From: an uncultured Lachnospiraceae bacterium
GTDB taxonomy: Bacteria > Bacillota > Clostridia > Lachnospirales > Lachnospiraceae
DNA: 54,780 nucleotides
Assembly: GCA_910588405.1 (NCBI GenBank)
Contig: CAJUPT010000018.1
Location: 1-54,780, forward strand
Direction of reading: 5' to 3'
Each line of letters opens with the position of its first letter. Position 1 is the first letter of the stretch. The position numbers and the translations under genes were made by a program. Of the stretch, positions 31,399-40,554 are shown in pieces. The notes beneath the pieces were generated by a model. The model was not told the DNA's origin. It saw only the letters and a program-made list of their open reading frames with translations, and made no database searches.

Positions 31399-32688
31399 CT
31401 ACTTATAATATTCAAACTGTAACTGATATATTTTCACGGTATCCCCCTCCTGGATACCCTGTGCCTCCAGCTCCTCCAGAATGCCGGAGGTTTTCAGGAA
31501 TTTCTGGAAAAACGCAAACCCTTTTTCGGAATCCAGATTGGTGTAGCCCAACATTTTATCAATACGGGGGCCTTCCACACTGTATATTCCGTCTTCAAGC
31601 TTTTCTACAGAAAAAGGCAGAGTCTCATTGTCCGGATAATCCGGATCGAATTCCGGCTCGAAAATTATGGGAGCGGAATCCATGGTTTTCAAAAGCTCGG
31701 CCACAAAATATAGCAATTCCTGAAGTCCCTGACCGCTGACCGCTGAAATGGGGAATACCCGGATTCCTTTTGGCTCAAATTCATTCTTGAGTCGTTCCAG
31801 AGGATCTGGTTCTCCCGGTGCCTGAAAAACGGCATCCATTTTATTGGCAGCAATCACCTGAGGACGCTTCATCAGTTCCGGATTATAGGCTTCCAGTTCT
31901 TTGTTGATCGCTTTAATGTCCGCAATCGGATCTCGTCCCTCCACGGAAGCGGCATCCACCATGTGAATCATCACTTTGGTCCGTTCAATGTGCTTCAGAA
32001 ATGCATGGCCTAACCCCACACCCTCGGAAGCACCCTCAATCAGTCCCGGAATATCGGCAATCACAAAACCACTGCCCTCTCCCATATCCACCACGCCCAG
32101 TACAGGATTCAGCGTAGTAAAGTGATAATTTGCGATTTTAGGACGGGCATTGGTCACACGGGAAAGAAAGGTTGATTTTCCCACGTTTGGAAAACCGACC
32201 AGACCCACATCTGCGATCACCTTCAACTCTAGCCGCACCCACAGTTCCCGGCCGGCCTTTCCAGGCTGCGCATATTTCGGAACCTGCATGGTAGCGGTGG
32301 CATAATGCATATTCCCCTGCCCGCCACGACCACCTTTTAAAAGAATTTCCCGTTTGCGGTCTCCTGACATATCGACGATTACTTTACCTGTCTCGTCATC
32401 TTTAATAACAGTTCCAGCAGGGACTTTAATCACCAGATCCTTACCATCGGCGCCGTGGCATTTTCTTTTTTTTCCTTCTTCGCCGTTCTGAGCCACATAT
32501 TTGCGTACATGCCGAAAATCGGAAAGGGTGTTCAGACCTTCATCTACCTGAAAGATAATATCGCCGCCCCGGCCGCCATCGCCGCCGTCAGGGCCGCCGT
32601 TGGGTACATAAAGTTCCCTGCGGAAGCTGACATGGCCGTCGCCGCCCTTGCCAGACTTAATGAATATTTTTGCACTGTCTGCAAACAT
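31399..32688 (-). CDS. obgE: GTPase Obg/CgtA
   Basis: A 429-residue Obg GTPase for 50S assembly and stress control. The glycine-rich Obg fold begins MFADSAKIFIKSGKGGDGHV. The G domain has GFPNVGKSTFLSRVT (G1), DIPGLIEGA (G3) and NKMD (G4); the C-terminal OCT domain ends the protein. The frame is open to 32700, but GGAGGAG fits ATG 32688. It lies between rpmA and yhbY, as in many Firmicutes. Confidence 0.97.
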   Translation of the reverse strand: MFADSAKIFIKSGKGGDGHVSFRRELYVPNGGPDGGDGGRGGDIIFQVDEGLNTLSDFRHVRKYVAQNGEEGKKRKCHGADGKDLVIKVPAGTVIKDDETGKVIVDMSGDRKREILLKGGRGGQGNMHYATATMQVPKYAQPGKAGRELWVRLELKVIADVGLVGFPNVGKSTFLSRVTNARPKIANYHFTTLNPVLGVVDMGEGSGFVIADIPGLIEGASEGVGLGHAFLKHIERTKVMIHMVDAASVEGRDPIADIKAINKELEAYNPELMKRPQVIAANKMDAVFQAPGEPDPLERLKNEFEPKGIRVFPISAVSGQGLQELLYFVAELLKTMDSAPIIFEPEFDPDYPDNETLPFSVEKLEDGIYSVEGPRIDKMLGYTNLDSEKGFAFFQKFLKTSGILEELEAQGIQEGDTVKIYQLQFEYYK

Positions 32689-32892
32689 AAACTCCTCCAT
32701 ATTTCATACCACAGGACTTGCTTTCCTGCTTGTCCTTCGTCCCATGATATAACACCATGCCACAAAAAGCCGACCCATTCCTGGTGTCGGCTTTTATGAT
32801 TACAAAGTATCCGGCAAAATACATCGAACTCAGGACCATACCCTGCCCAGCAATGCATTTCGTCAGACGAAACGGACTGCAAACTGAAAAAA

Positions 32893-33183
32893 TTATTCGT
32901 TCACAACCTTCGGATATACAGAAACCTGCTTTTTGTCTCTGCCTTTTCTCTCAAATCTTACAACACCGTCAACCAGTGCGAATAACGTGTCATCACCACC
33001 GCGGCCAACATTGTTGCCGGGATGGATCTTAGTGCCACGCTGTCTGTAGAGAATATTTCCAGCTTTCACAAACTGTCCGTCCGCTCTCTTTGCCCCCAGT
33101 CTTTTTGACTCGGAATCTCTGCCGTTCTTGGTAGAACCAACACCTTTTTTATGGGCAAATAACTGAAGATTCATTTTCAACAT
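32893..33183 (-). CDS. rpmA: Ribosomal protein bL27 with Prp-cleaved N-terminus
   Basis: A 96-residue bL27. It begins MLKMNLQLFAHKKGVGSTKN: the NLQLF-AHKKG junction is the Firmicutes cleavage site removed by Prp before L27 reaches the peptidyl-transferase centre. AAGGAGG lies before ATG 33183. The protease gene is directly upstream. Confidence 0.97.
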   Translation of the reverse strand: MLKMNLQLFAHKKGVGSTKNGRDSESKRLGAKRADGQFVKAGNILYRQRGTKIHPGNNVGRGGDDTLFALVDGVVRFERKGRDKKQVSVYPKVVNE

Positions 33184-33187
33184 AACT

Positions 33188-33517
33188 TTATGCCTCCTTA
33201 TACAGGATTTTAATGTACTTACTGCCATACTCGCCGCGTATACTTTCCAGACCTAAGGCCAGACTTTTGATCAAAAGCTGAGACGTCTCGTCCGCTCTCG
33301 TCACCAGCCGCAGGTACAACGCGCCCAGTTTCTCCTCCGTCCGCGTTTCAATCCGGTCAGAGGAAAATGTCTCCAAACTGTTCACAGTATTGGTAGAAAG
33401 AGCCGATACGGCGGCACATATAATATCAGAACCATAGGCTGCGTAGCCGGCATGTCCCTTAATTGCAAAACCTTTATACCGTCGATCAGCATCAAGATAA
33501 AACTTTATATGAATCAT
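33188..33517 (-). CDS. prp: Ribosomal-processing cysteine protease Prp
   Basis: A 109-residue Prp. The catalytic pair is visible as His22 in IKGHAGYA and Cys34 in DIICAAVSAL, the positions known from Staphylococcus aureus Prp. It trims the N-terminal extension of bL27. It lies two bases after rplU and four bases before rpmA. Confidence 0.95.
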   Translation of the reverse strand: MIHIKFYLDADRRYKGFAIKGHAGYAAYGSDIICAAVSALSTNTVNSLETFSSDRIETRTEEKLGALYLRLVTRADETSQLLIKSLALGLESIRGEYGSKYIKILYKEA

Positions 33518-33519
33518 GA

Positions 33520-33828
33520 TTACTGATTGATTTTTTCAATCTTCAATTCCGTATAAAGCTGTCTGTGGCCATTCTTTTTGTGATAGCCGGTCTTTCTCTT
33601 ATACTTGTAAACAATTACTTTTTTCGCTTTTCCATTGCCCACTACCGTGGCCGTTACGGAAGCGCCTGCTACCGTGGGGGTGCCGACTGTAAATGTCTCA
33701 CCGCTCACAGCAAGTACCTGGTCAAAGCTATACGTAGAACCTGCCTCCACATCCAGCTTTTCTACTCTGATTACGTCTCCTTCAGCTACTTTGTACTGTT
33801 TACCACCTGTTGCTATAATTGCGTACAT
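33520..33828 (-). CDS. rplU: Ribosomal protein bL21
   Basis: A 102-residue bL21: MYAIIATGGKQYKVAEGDVI at the N-terminus and the C-terminal KRKTGYHKKNGHRQLYTELK. AAGGAGG precedes the ATG. It heads the rplU-prp-rpmA-obg operon. Confidence 0.98.
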   Translation of the reverse strand: MYAIIATGGKQYKVAEGDVIRVEKLDVEAGSTYSFDQVLAVSGETFTVGTPTVAGASVTATVVGNGKAKKVIVYKYKRKTGYHKKNGHRQLYTELKIEKINQ

Positions 33829-33910
33829 ATGGTAACCTCCTTAATTCAATACTCGCCAACTGCGGCGATCGTCCTGAAAACGACACTTATACCTCGTTGT
33901 GCGGCACACG
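33829..33910 (-). ncRNA. Probable L21 leader (ribosomal protein autoregulatory element)
   Basis: The leader between the promoter and rplU contains GTGCCGCACAACGAGGTAT and CGCCGCAGTTGGCGAGTATT on the minus strand, the position and general sequence of the Firmicutes L21 leader. Assigned from memory of the family; not confirmed by a model search. Confidence 0.55.
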
Positions 33911-33915
33911 AAGAT

Positions 33916-33944
33916 ATCTTAACATTAAAGAAATCGTCTGTCAA
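33916..33944 (-). promoter_or_regulatory. rplU operon promoter
   Basis: On the minus strand TTGACA (33939-33944), 17 bases, TAAGAT (33916-33921). It lies directly before the coding end of the upstream membrane protein, so the ribosomal operon has its own start. Confidence 0.8.
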
Positions 33945-33959
33945 TGGTTTTAACAAAAA

Positions 33960-36137
33960 TCAGCCTATTTTTTCAGGATACCATAATTGATTATCATTTC
34001 CGTCAAAAGGCGCAACATGAACCGTACAAGATTCCGGATCACAGGTCAGTGCATAGCCGTCCGGGCGCAAAATACAGTATGCTCCGTCTTCCAGCCTACG
34101 GATACTCCACTTCTGGTAATCGTTGATGTCGGCATTCCCTGCAAATATCCCCTCATGCTCCGGATCCGTGCTTTCATCTCGACTCAAGTAAAAATGGTTT
34201 GCAAACTTCAGCCATACATATCCTCGTAAATGAAAAATTCGAATATTCTCTGTATCAGAATCTTTCTCATCTGTCAGCCGGACTTCATTCTGCCTCTCCG
34301 CCTCCGCATAACAGGCCAGCTTTAAACCGGAACCGGATTTTAGATGATAGACGCCCTCCTTAAGATCACATGGAGGCATCTGCGCGCTCAGATACGTCTC
34401 ATAGGCTTCCGTGTCTTTCGTCAGGCAGTCAGCTCGTCCCTCCGAATACAAGCCAAACAGTACTGCCGTCAGTACCGCTGAGAACACGGCAAAACCTGCC
34501 GGTACAAAGATGTTTCTTTTCACTGCAGCTTTGACCTTTGCCGGTCCGTCAGATTCCATGCAGAGGGCAATCTGATCTGTCAGGCTGGAAAAACCCGCCG
34601 CCGCATAAGGTAACAGAAGCGCAAAGTATACGATGACATATTGTCCTTTGGCCTCCCAGAACATATGGAACACAAAACCGCCCACCAGGATCATGGGTAG
34701 AATCAGAGATTGGACATATCCTTCCCTCTTCCAGTAAAACAGACAATAGAGTATCGCGCCTATCAGTATATTAAATTCCAGAAGATCCAGAAAACGAGAG
34801 GCAGAATCGGTTCCTTTTACACTGGTGAATTCCCATATCCAGTTGCTCATCCGAATCTGAGAAGCCCGGAACTGCACGATCCAAAAAGATTGGAAGTTGG
34901 GATTGCACCACTGTGACGCCGTTTTTTGAGTAAAAAAACGAATGGTCTCATTCCGGTTCTCTTTAAAGAAATCGACAGATTCCCTGACATGTTCCTTTGC
35001 CATTTTCTCATGTGCATCCGTCTGAAAGCCGCTCTCACCGTAGGAGTTTAAATTATAATGGTTGTACCACCCTGGCGCACGGTGCTCTCCTTCTTGAAGC
35101 CCCATAGCGATCCAAGACCAGGAGCTCATTCCCTGATCCAGAGGCGCCCCCGACATATGCCTGGCCAGTTTAAGCGTCGCAGATGACTGGAGGAAGAAAA
35201 CTACAATGATCAGAACCGGAAGCAGAAGCAACCTGCACCAACGCTTGCGAAAGGCTTCCACCGCTCCGTAGATCATCATTGCCACCATAAAAATCAGGTA
35301 GTTGTTTTTCAACATGACCGCCAGTGTAATGTAAAATACCGCAGCCGCACCTCTCCACGCTGACCGTTGTTCTACACAGAGCAATTCATTTTTTATGGCT
35401 GTAACAGAGCACGCAAGTCCCAGAATGGTTCCATACACAAAGGATGTATACATGATCAGCGGAAAAAACAGGATGCCCACACAAAGCACTGCAAGACGTA
35501 CCGTATTCTTAAACTTAAAAATACCGCACACCTCCGTTAATTCACGGTAGAACCACATCAGTCCCAGCGCGTTCATCAACTGAAAAGCCAGAAAATTACA
35601 GCCGCCGAATACGAGGGAGAACAACCAGCTTAGAAATACCAGGCCGATCTGATTATGATAACCGTCCAGATAATTGCCCGGCATAAAAGGGGTATCCGAT
35701 CGAATACTTAGATAATAAGCCACATCCTGTACAATGAACTGATCGGCACCCGCCTCATATTGGGTCGATATCACCCACATCACTGAAAGTCCAAATATCA
35801 TCCATAAAAGGATATTGCGACAACGGCGATAGAAAACCTCATCCTCGTTCACCCGATTAACAAACTCATTTATAGTCTTCCGCTTTGCCGCACGTTTAGC
35901 GATTACAATGAAAATGATCACCAATGTCAGTGAGAGAAGGTTCCGTACGACGCTGTCTTTCACAAAAAAAGTGGTTTCTTTAGTATCACAGGAGATAAAA
36001 CAGGTGCTAAACATACAATAATATGCAAGTAAAAACAAGATAGCCCAGAAAAAACCGGTGACTATGTATTTGTATAAGGATACGACTCCGTCCCATAAAA
36101 TATCCATACTTTTTTGTCTTTTCATTCCATTTCCCAT
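33960..36137 (-). CDS. GT-C-like membrane glycosyltransferase fused to a ricin-type lectin domain
   Basis: A 725-residue protein. Residues 20-590 hold about 12 hydrophobic segments with a large extracytoplasmic loop after them, the plan of GT-C glycosyltransferases (ArnT/PMT-like). DQFIVQDVAYYLSI and GNYLDGYHNQIGLVFLSW in the first half resemble their acidic active-site loop. Residues 595-725 look like a ricin-B beta-trefoil: repeated V/L-patterns ending in QKW (NDYQKWSI) and QLW (NDNQLWYP), the QxW hallmark. It probably moves a lipid-linked sugar to an outer-surface acceptor. It interrupts the usual rng-rplU order. GGAAG precedes ATG 36137. The donor and acceptor are unknown. Confidence 0.72.
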   Translation of the reverse strand: MGNGMKRQKSMDILWDGVVSLYKYIVTGFFWAILFLLAYYCMFSTCFISCDTKETTFFVKDSVVRNLLSLTLVIIFIVIAKRAAKRKTINEFVNRVNEDEVFYRRCRNILLWMIFGLSVMWVISTQYEAGADQFIVQDVAYYLSIRSDTPFMPGNYLDGYHNQIGLVFLSWLFSLVFGGCNFLAFQLMNALGLMWFYRELTEVCGIFKFKNTVRLAVLCVGILFFPLIMYTSFVYGTILGLACSVTAIKNELLCVEQRSAWRGAAAVFYITLAVMLKNNYLIFMVAMMIYGAVEAFRKRWCRLLLLPVLIIVVFFLQSSATLKLARHMSGAPLDQGMSSWSWIAMGLQEGEHRAPGWYNHYNLNSYGESGFQTDAHEKMAKEHVRESVDFFKENRNETIRFFTQKTASQWCNPNFQSFWIVQFRASQIRMSNWIWEFTSVKGTDSASRFLDLLEFNILIGAILYCLFYWKREGYVQSLILPMILVGGFVFHMFWEAKGQYVIVYFALLLPYAAAGFSSLTDQIALCMESDGPAKVKAAVKRNIFVPAGFAVFSAVLTAVLFGLYSEGRADCLTKDTEAYETYLSAQMPPCDLKEGVYHLKSGSGLKLACYAEAERQNEVRLTDEKDSDTENIRIFHLRGYVWLKFANHFYLSRDESTDPEHEGIFAGNADINDYQKWSIRRLEDGAYCILRPDGYALTCDPESCTVHVAPFDGNDNQLWYPEKIG

Positions 36138-36189
36138 CTCTGACTTCCATATTTATATCATATTCATGATATGTCTATGTCTGCATGAT

Positions 36190-36218
36190 ATTATATTACC
36201 AAATTTATGAATTGGCAA
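36190..36218 (-). promoter_or_regulatory. Promoter of the GT-C/lectin gene
   Basis: On the minus strand TTGCCA (36213-36218), 17 bases, TATAAT (36190-36195), about 50 bases before the ATG. Confidence 0.7.
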
Positions 36219-36255
36219 TCAGATTTTGACGCCCGAATCTTATAATTAAAAACAT

Positions 36256-36300
36256 AAAAAAGCTGCCTGATGATCACTGTAAACACAGACAGCTTTTATA
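36256..36300 (-). terminator. Terminator of the TIGR03960-DUF2344-rng operon
   Basis: AAAAAGCTGCCTG pairs with CAGACAGCTTTT (one mismatch). Read on the minus strand it is followed by CTTTTTTATGTTTTT, a proper U-tract. It separates RNase G from the GT-C gene. Confidence 0.85.
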
Positions 36301-36446
36301 TATTCTGTATTTCTATGTATTCATCCTAAGTAAACAGAAATGTGGCAAGGAGAAAATCGAATGTTTTGTACAATGCCTGCTACGCCTGAAAATGACACCA
36401 GGCAGCTGCTGCAAAAGGTATCTGCAAAGTGTCCTGTGCGAAATGG

Positions 36447-36483
36447 AACAATATGTGATGTCCAAAGGATATCACATATTGTT
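36447..36483. repeat. 17-bp hairpin in the RNase G downstream region
   Basis: AACAATATGTGATGTCC and GGATATCACATATTGTT form a 17-bp stem with one G-U pair and an AAA loop, followed on the plus strand by TTTTCG. The 36301-36613 stretch otherwise holds only a short open frame (36361-36552) that I do not accept as a gene. Confidence 0.6.
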
Positions 36484-36613
36484 TTCGCTGTCAATATTAA
36501 ATCAATATTTTTTCAAAATTTTTTTCAATCAACGTCAATATATAAGAAATAATTTTGATTTTCAATATTTATAACAGTAATATTTACTGTAAATATCATT
36601 TTTCATCATGCAA

Positions 36614-37795
36614 TTATTTTTCGTGCCCGCTCCATTCCAGCCGTCCGCCCATCTGTTCATAAAACGGTTTATAGATCCTTCGTCTGATGATTTCCATCAG
36701 ATTCAGCCGGGTTAAGTCAAGGGCCTCCGCTCCCACCGGGTCCTGGCATAAAAGCTGATTCATATAAGACAAAAGTGTCTCCTGGTCTTCTTTTTTCTTC
36801 AAATCGATAAAATCCACCAGAATCATGCCGGACAGATTCCGCAGCCGGATTTGCCGGGCAATTTCCACCGCAGCTTCCATATTTGTTTTCCTGTGGGTTC
36901 CGTTCGGGTTTTTGCTTTTCGTGAATTTGCCGCTGTTCACATCGATCACAGTCAGCGCCTCCGTGGGTTCGATCACCAGATATCCGCCGGATTTCAACCA
37001 TACCTTGGGAGACAGACAGTCCCGTGTCAGTTTTTCCAGCGCATGCAGCTTATATAAAGGAAGATTTTCATCCTCATACAGACGAATCTGATAGCCTGGG
37101 AACGTTTCATGCAGCATTTCGGCCAGATCTGCGCAGTCCGTCACGATCTCATCCACTGTATGGAAATCCCGGATCAGCGCCGTCAGCGCCGAAGGAGCCT
37201 GATACAGCCTAGTATGACATTTTTTATAGATTGCCTGTTCCACGATCCGGCGCATCTGTTCCGTCAGTCGGTCACATTCTTTCAGCAGAACAGCATCCGT
37301 TGCGTCATAGGCATTGGTTCTGACGATCATTCCACAGTTTTCAGGACAAAATGGTTTCAGCTTCTGCTCCCATTTTTCTTTCCATCCGCTGTCCGAAATC
37401 TTTTTGGAAAACATGATTCCAGTTTCCCCATAAATCAGTACCAGATACCGGCCGGACAGATTGAAATCTGCCTTTGCCAGCGGCGCCTTTGTTTTTGTGG
37501 CATCCTTCCCGATCTGGAGCACCAGCTCGTCTCCTACGGTGAGTTTGTCCGCCCGGTTTTGTGCCGTGTACAATACTTTTTTGTTTTTGGGCTCGTAATA
37601 GCAGATCTGGCCGTCGCTCAGTTCTACAAATGCTGCGTTAATGCTTCGAAGGATATTTTTCACCTTTCCCACGTAGATATTGCCCACCAAGCTGGAGTTT
37701 TCTTCATATACCTGTATGGAAACGGCTTTTTCCTGTTCGTAAACCACGATCAGAGTCCGTTCTCCATATCGGGCAATAACCAGTTTTCTATTCAA
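36614..37795 (-). CDS. rng: Ribonuclease G/E family endoribonuclease
   Basis: A 393-residue RNase E/G catalytic region. It has the S1 domain start (SLVGNIYVGKVKNILRSINAAFVELSDGQICYYEP) and the metal-binding residues of the DNase I-like part (LTVIDVNSGKFTKSKN, ILVDFIDLKKKED). The CPxC zinc-link and C-terminal scaffold of RNase E are absent, so it is a short G-type enzyme. The start overlaps the stop of the DUF2344 gene by eight bases, as in many Clostridia. Confidence 0.92.
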   Translation of the reverse strand: MNRKLVIARYGERTLIVVYEQEKAVSIQVYEENSSLVGNIYVGKVKNILRSINAAFVELSDGQICYYEPKNKKVLYTAQNRADKLTVGDELVLQIGKDATKTKAPLAKADFNLSGRYLVLIYGETGIMFSKKISDSGWKEKWEQKLKPFCPENCGMIVRTNAYDATDAVLLKECDRLTEQMRRIVEQAIYKKCHTRLYQAPSALTALIRDFHTVDEIVTDCADLAEMLHETFPGYQIRLYEDENLPLYKLHALEKLTRDCLSPKVWLKSGGYLVIEPTEALTVIDVNSGKFTKSKNPNGTHRKTNMEAAVEIARQIRLRNLSGMILVDFIDLKKKEDQETLLSYMNQLLCQDPVGAEALDLTRLNLMEIIRRRIYKPFYEQMGGRLEWSGHEK

Positions 37796-38528
37796 TGCTA
37801 TCCCCCAGTTCCTCTAATGAAATAAAGCTGTCTGCCTGAACCTGTCCATATTTTGAGAGATCCGCATCCGTCGGCTCTTTCACATCCGCTCTCCATGCAT
37901 ACAGCTCCATCCGGCAAATCTGGCAGGCAAAGGAATTCCACATCTCTCCCGTCCGGGCAAAAAAAGTTTCCATCACCAGCTCTGGTTTCAGATTATGGAC
38001 GCTGCCTGTCGCCAGCTTAAGAAAAACTTCTTTATCATTGATCTGAAAATCGTAAATCAGCGGACGGATATTCAACAGGATTTCACTTTTCTTCGTCTTT
38101 TTTAAGACAGGCAATTCCTCCTGCGCCATAAATTCCCGAAAAGCCTGCTGTATTTCCGGAGAACACCCCTCAAAAAAATGAAGCCGATACTCGGCGGCGG
38201 CCACGATAGACATCGCATTTTTTCCGCCCTCCGGCAGTCGTCTGACGCTGCAGACTTTCATCCCATCTGTCATTACCTGATTCAATGCCTCTACCATCTG
38301 CCGGGAGGATAAAGCGGAATGTACCTGAATATCCAGATATTCTCCCTCTGACTCTAACCCCACCCCCAAAGGCGCTGCAAAAGACATGATCTGATGAGGG
38401 CTGAAGCCTTCGGAGTAGGCGATATCGATGCCGGCTCTTCTGATTGCTTTCTGAAAATATCGCATAATATCCAGATGTCCAATAAATTTCATGCAGCCAG
38501 ACTTGGCAAATTTAATTCTCAGCTTCAT
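37788..38528 (-). CDS. TIGR03936/DUF2344 family protein
   Basis: A 246-residue protein of the radical-SAM-linked TIGR03936 (DUF2344) family: MKLRIKFAKSGCMKFIGHLD at the start, then YSEGFSPHQIMSFAAPLGVG. It is nearly always encoded after a TIGR03960 radical SAM gene and thought to act with it; the reaction is unknown. GGGGGAGGGG fits ATG 38528. It overlaps the radical SAM gene by 17 bases. Confidence 0.9.
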   Translation of the reverse strand: MKLRIKFAKSGCMKFIGHLDIMRYFQKAIRRAGIDIAYSEGFSPHQIMSFAAPLGVGLESEGEYLDIQVHSALSSRQMVEALNQVMTDGMKVCSVRRLPEGGKNAMSIVAAAEYRLHFFEGCSPEIQQAFREFMAQEELPVLKKTKKSEILLNIRPLIYDFQINDKEVFLKLATGSVHNLKPELVMETFFARTGEMWNSFACQICRMELYAWRADVKEPTDADLSKYGQVQADSFISLEELGDSIE

Positions 38529-40383
38529 AGCAGACCCCTCCCCCAAAGGTTTTCGCACCGCAGCCGGAGCAGCTTATGCGACAATTAGGTGTGGTTATCC
38601 CTTCCTGCGCCCGCTTCCATTCACGTTTCAAAAATTCTTTCGTCACACCGGTATAGATAAAATCCCAGGGGAAAATTTCTTCCAAAGAGCGGGTTCTGGA
38701 CGTATAAAAATGATAATCGATGCCTATGGCTGCAAAGGCTTCCATCCACTTTTCATAATGAAAGCTTTCTGTCCAGGCATCATAGATGCATCCGCTCCGG
38801 TAAGCCGCTTCGATTACCGCTCCCACTCTCCGGTCTCCTCTGGCCAGAACCCCTTCGATAATGGTGGTTTCCGGCGAATGCCACTGGTAATTTAGGCTTT
38901 TCCGGTTTAACTGCTCCTTCATGGCATGGTTTACAGTCCTGGCCCTGTCCAGATATTCCTCCGCCTCCAGCATGGATGCCCACTGGAACGGGGTGAATGG
39001 CTTAGGAATAAAAAAGGAAGAGCTGGCTGTCACCTGCACCCGGCCGTTCCGTTTTTCCTTGGGAACCGTGTCGTAATAAGTTTTTGCTACTTCATTGGAT
39101 AAGACAGCGATTCCTTCCATGTCCTTTTCCGTCTCAGAGGGAAGGCCCAGCATAAAATACAGCTTGACCTTGTTCCAGCCGCCTTCAAAAGCCGCAGCCG
39201 CTCCGGTTAAAATATCTTCTTCCATAAGCCCCTTATTGATCACGTCCCGCAGCCGCTGGGTTCCGGCCTCCGGCGCGAAGGTCAGGCTGCTTTTTTTTAC
39301 GTCCTGCACCCGCTGCATCACATCCAGGGAAAATGCGTCGATCCGCAGGGAGGGCAGGGAAATATTGATCTTTCTCTCTCCAATCTCTTCGATTAAAAAC
39401 CGGATCAGCTCTTCTAACTGTGAATAATCGCTGGAGCTTAAGGAACTTAGGGAAATTTCCTCATGTCCCGTGTTTTTCAGCATTTTAGAAGCTTTTTCCT
39501 CTAACCAGGCAAGGCTTCTCTCCCGAACGGGCCGGTAGACCATGCCGGCTTGGCAGAACCGACAGCCCCGGATACAGCCCCGCTGGATCTCCAGTACCAG
39601 CCTGTCCTGGGTTACTTTGATAAAAGGCACCACCGGATTATCCGGGTAATAGGCATCATCCAGATCCGTCTCAATCACTTTTTTTACCTTTTCCGGTGCT
39701 TCTTTGCAGAGGGGCGTAAAAGCACTGATGGTGCCATCCTCATGGTAGGATACCTGATACAGAGAAGGCACATAGATGCCCGGCAGCCCGGCAGCCCGGC
39801 GTAAAAATTCCTGCCTGCCCATGCCCTGTTCCTTACATTCCAGATACAGATCCATCAGCGCCAGGTTGGCAACCTCTCCTTCGCCGATATAAAACAGGTC
39901 AAAAAAATCTGCCAGCGGTTCCGGATTATAGACGCAGGGTCCGCCGCCGATGACGATGGGATCTTCCTCGCTCCTGTCACAGACATGCAGAGGAATCCGG
40001 CTTAAGTCCAGAATCTGCAGGATATTGGTATAGCACATTTCATACTGGATGGTAATGCCCAGGAAATCAAATTCTTTTACCGGCTCCTGGGATTCCACCG
40101 CAAAAAGCGGGATATGCCGCTCCCTCATAACCTGATCCAGGTCTGTCCAGGGAGAGTAGACCCGCTCACACCAGATATCCGGACGCTGATTGTACATATT
40201 ATAAAGAATCTGGATGCCTAAGTGGGACATACCGATTTCATAGACGTCGGGAAAACAGAGGGCAAAGCGAATTTTTACGTCTGCTTTTTCTTTCACCACA
40301 CTGTTCCACTCATTTCCGATATAGCGGGCCGGTTTATCTACGGACATTAAGATTTTATCTGATAAAGCTAATTTTCTCATCAT
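38512..40383 (-). CDS. TIGR03960 family B12-binding radical SAM protein
   Basis: A 623-residue protein. An N-terminal B12-binding-like region (FALCFPDVYEIGMSHLGIQI) precedes the radical SAM domain with its cluster motif RGCIRGCRFCQAGM. The C-terminus ends with a Cys-rich tail (ISCSGCGAKTFGGGVC). YgiQ-related enzymes of this kind are placed with DUF2344 and RNase G, hinting at RNA or ribosome modification, but no substrate is established. The frame is open to 40452; the ATG pair at 40383/40380 gives the usual family start and only a weak SD (AGAAAGAG). Confidence 0.9.
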   Translation of the reverse strand: MMRKLALSDKILMSVDKPARYIGNEWNSVVKEKADVKIRFALCFPDVYEIGMSHLGIQILYNMYNQRPDIWCERVYSPWTDLDQVMRERHIPLFAVESQEPVKEFDFLGITIQYEMCYTNILQILDLSRIPLHVCDRSEEDPIVIGGGPCVYNPEPLADFFDLFYIGEGEVANLALMDLYLECKEQGMGRQEFLRRAAGLPGIYVPSLYQVSYHEDGTISAFTPLCKEAPEKVKKVIETDLDDAYYPDNPVVPFIKVTQDRLVLEIQRGCIRGCRFCQAGMVYRPVRERSLAWLEEKASKMLKNTGHEEISLSSLSSSDYSQLEELIRFLIEEIGERKINISLPSLRIDAFSLDVMQRVQDVKKSSLTFAPEAGTQRLRDVINKGLMEEDILTGAAAAFEGGWNKVKLYFMLGLPSETEKDMEGIAVLSNEVAKTYYDTVPKEKRNGRVQVTASSSFFIPKPFTPFQWASMLEAEEYLDRARTVNHAMKEQLNRKSLNYQWHSPETTIIEGVLARGDRRVGAVIEAAYRSGCIYDAWTESFHYEKWMEAFAAIGIDYHFYTSRTRSLEEIFPWDFIYTGVTKEFLKREWKRAQEGITTPNCRISCSGCGAKTFGGGVCYEAEN

Positions 40384-40554
40384 TATTCTCTTTCTGTTTA
40401 CCCAATTAAAACCTTTTTCCTTCAAATTCACAACTTTCCTAGAGTATACCACGAAAAAGCGAAAACAAAAACATGTTTCCGCTTTTTAAGTCTGCTTTTG
40501 ATATGGTTTTTAAAACTGATATATAAAATGTGTTTATTTCACTTGACGAACTTT

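Noticed and set aside
36361..36552. Small frame with AAGGAG before ATG 36361 (63 residues)
   Set aside because: A 17-bp hairpin lies inside it, the C-terminal half is AT-rich low-complexity sequence (FFQNFFQ), and no homology is recognisable. Kept as non-coding.
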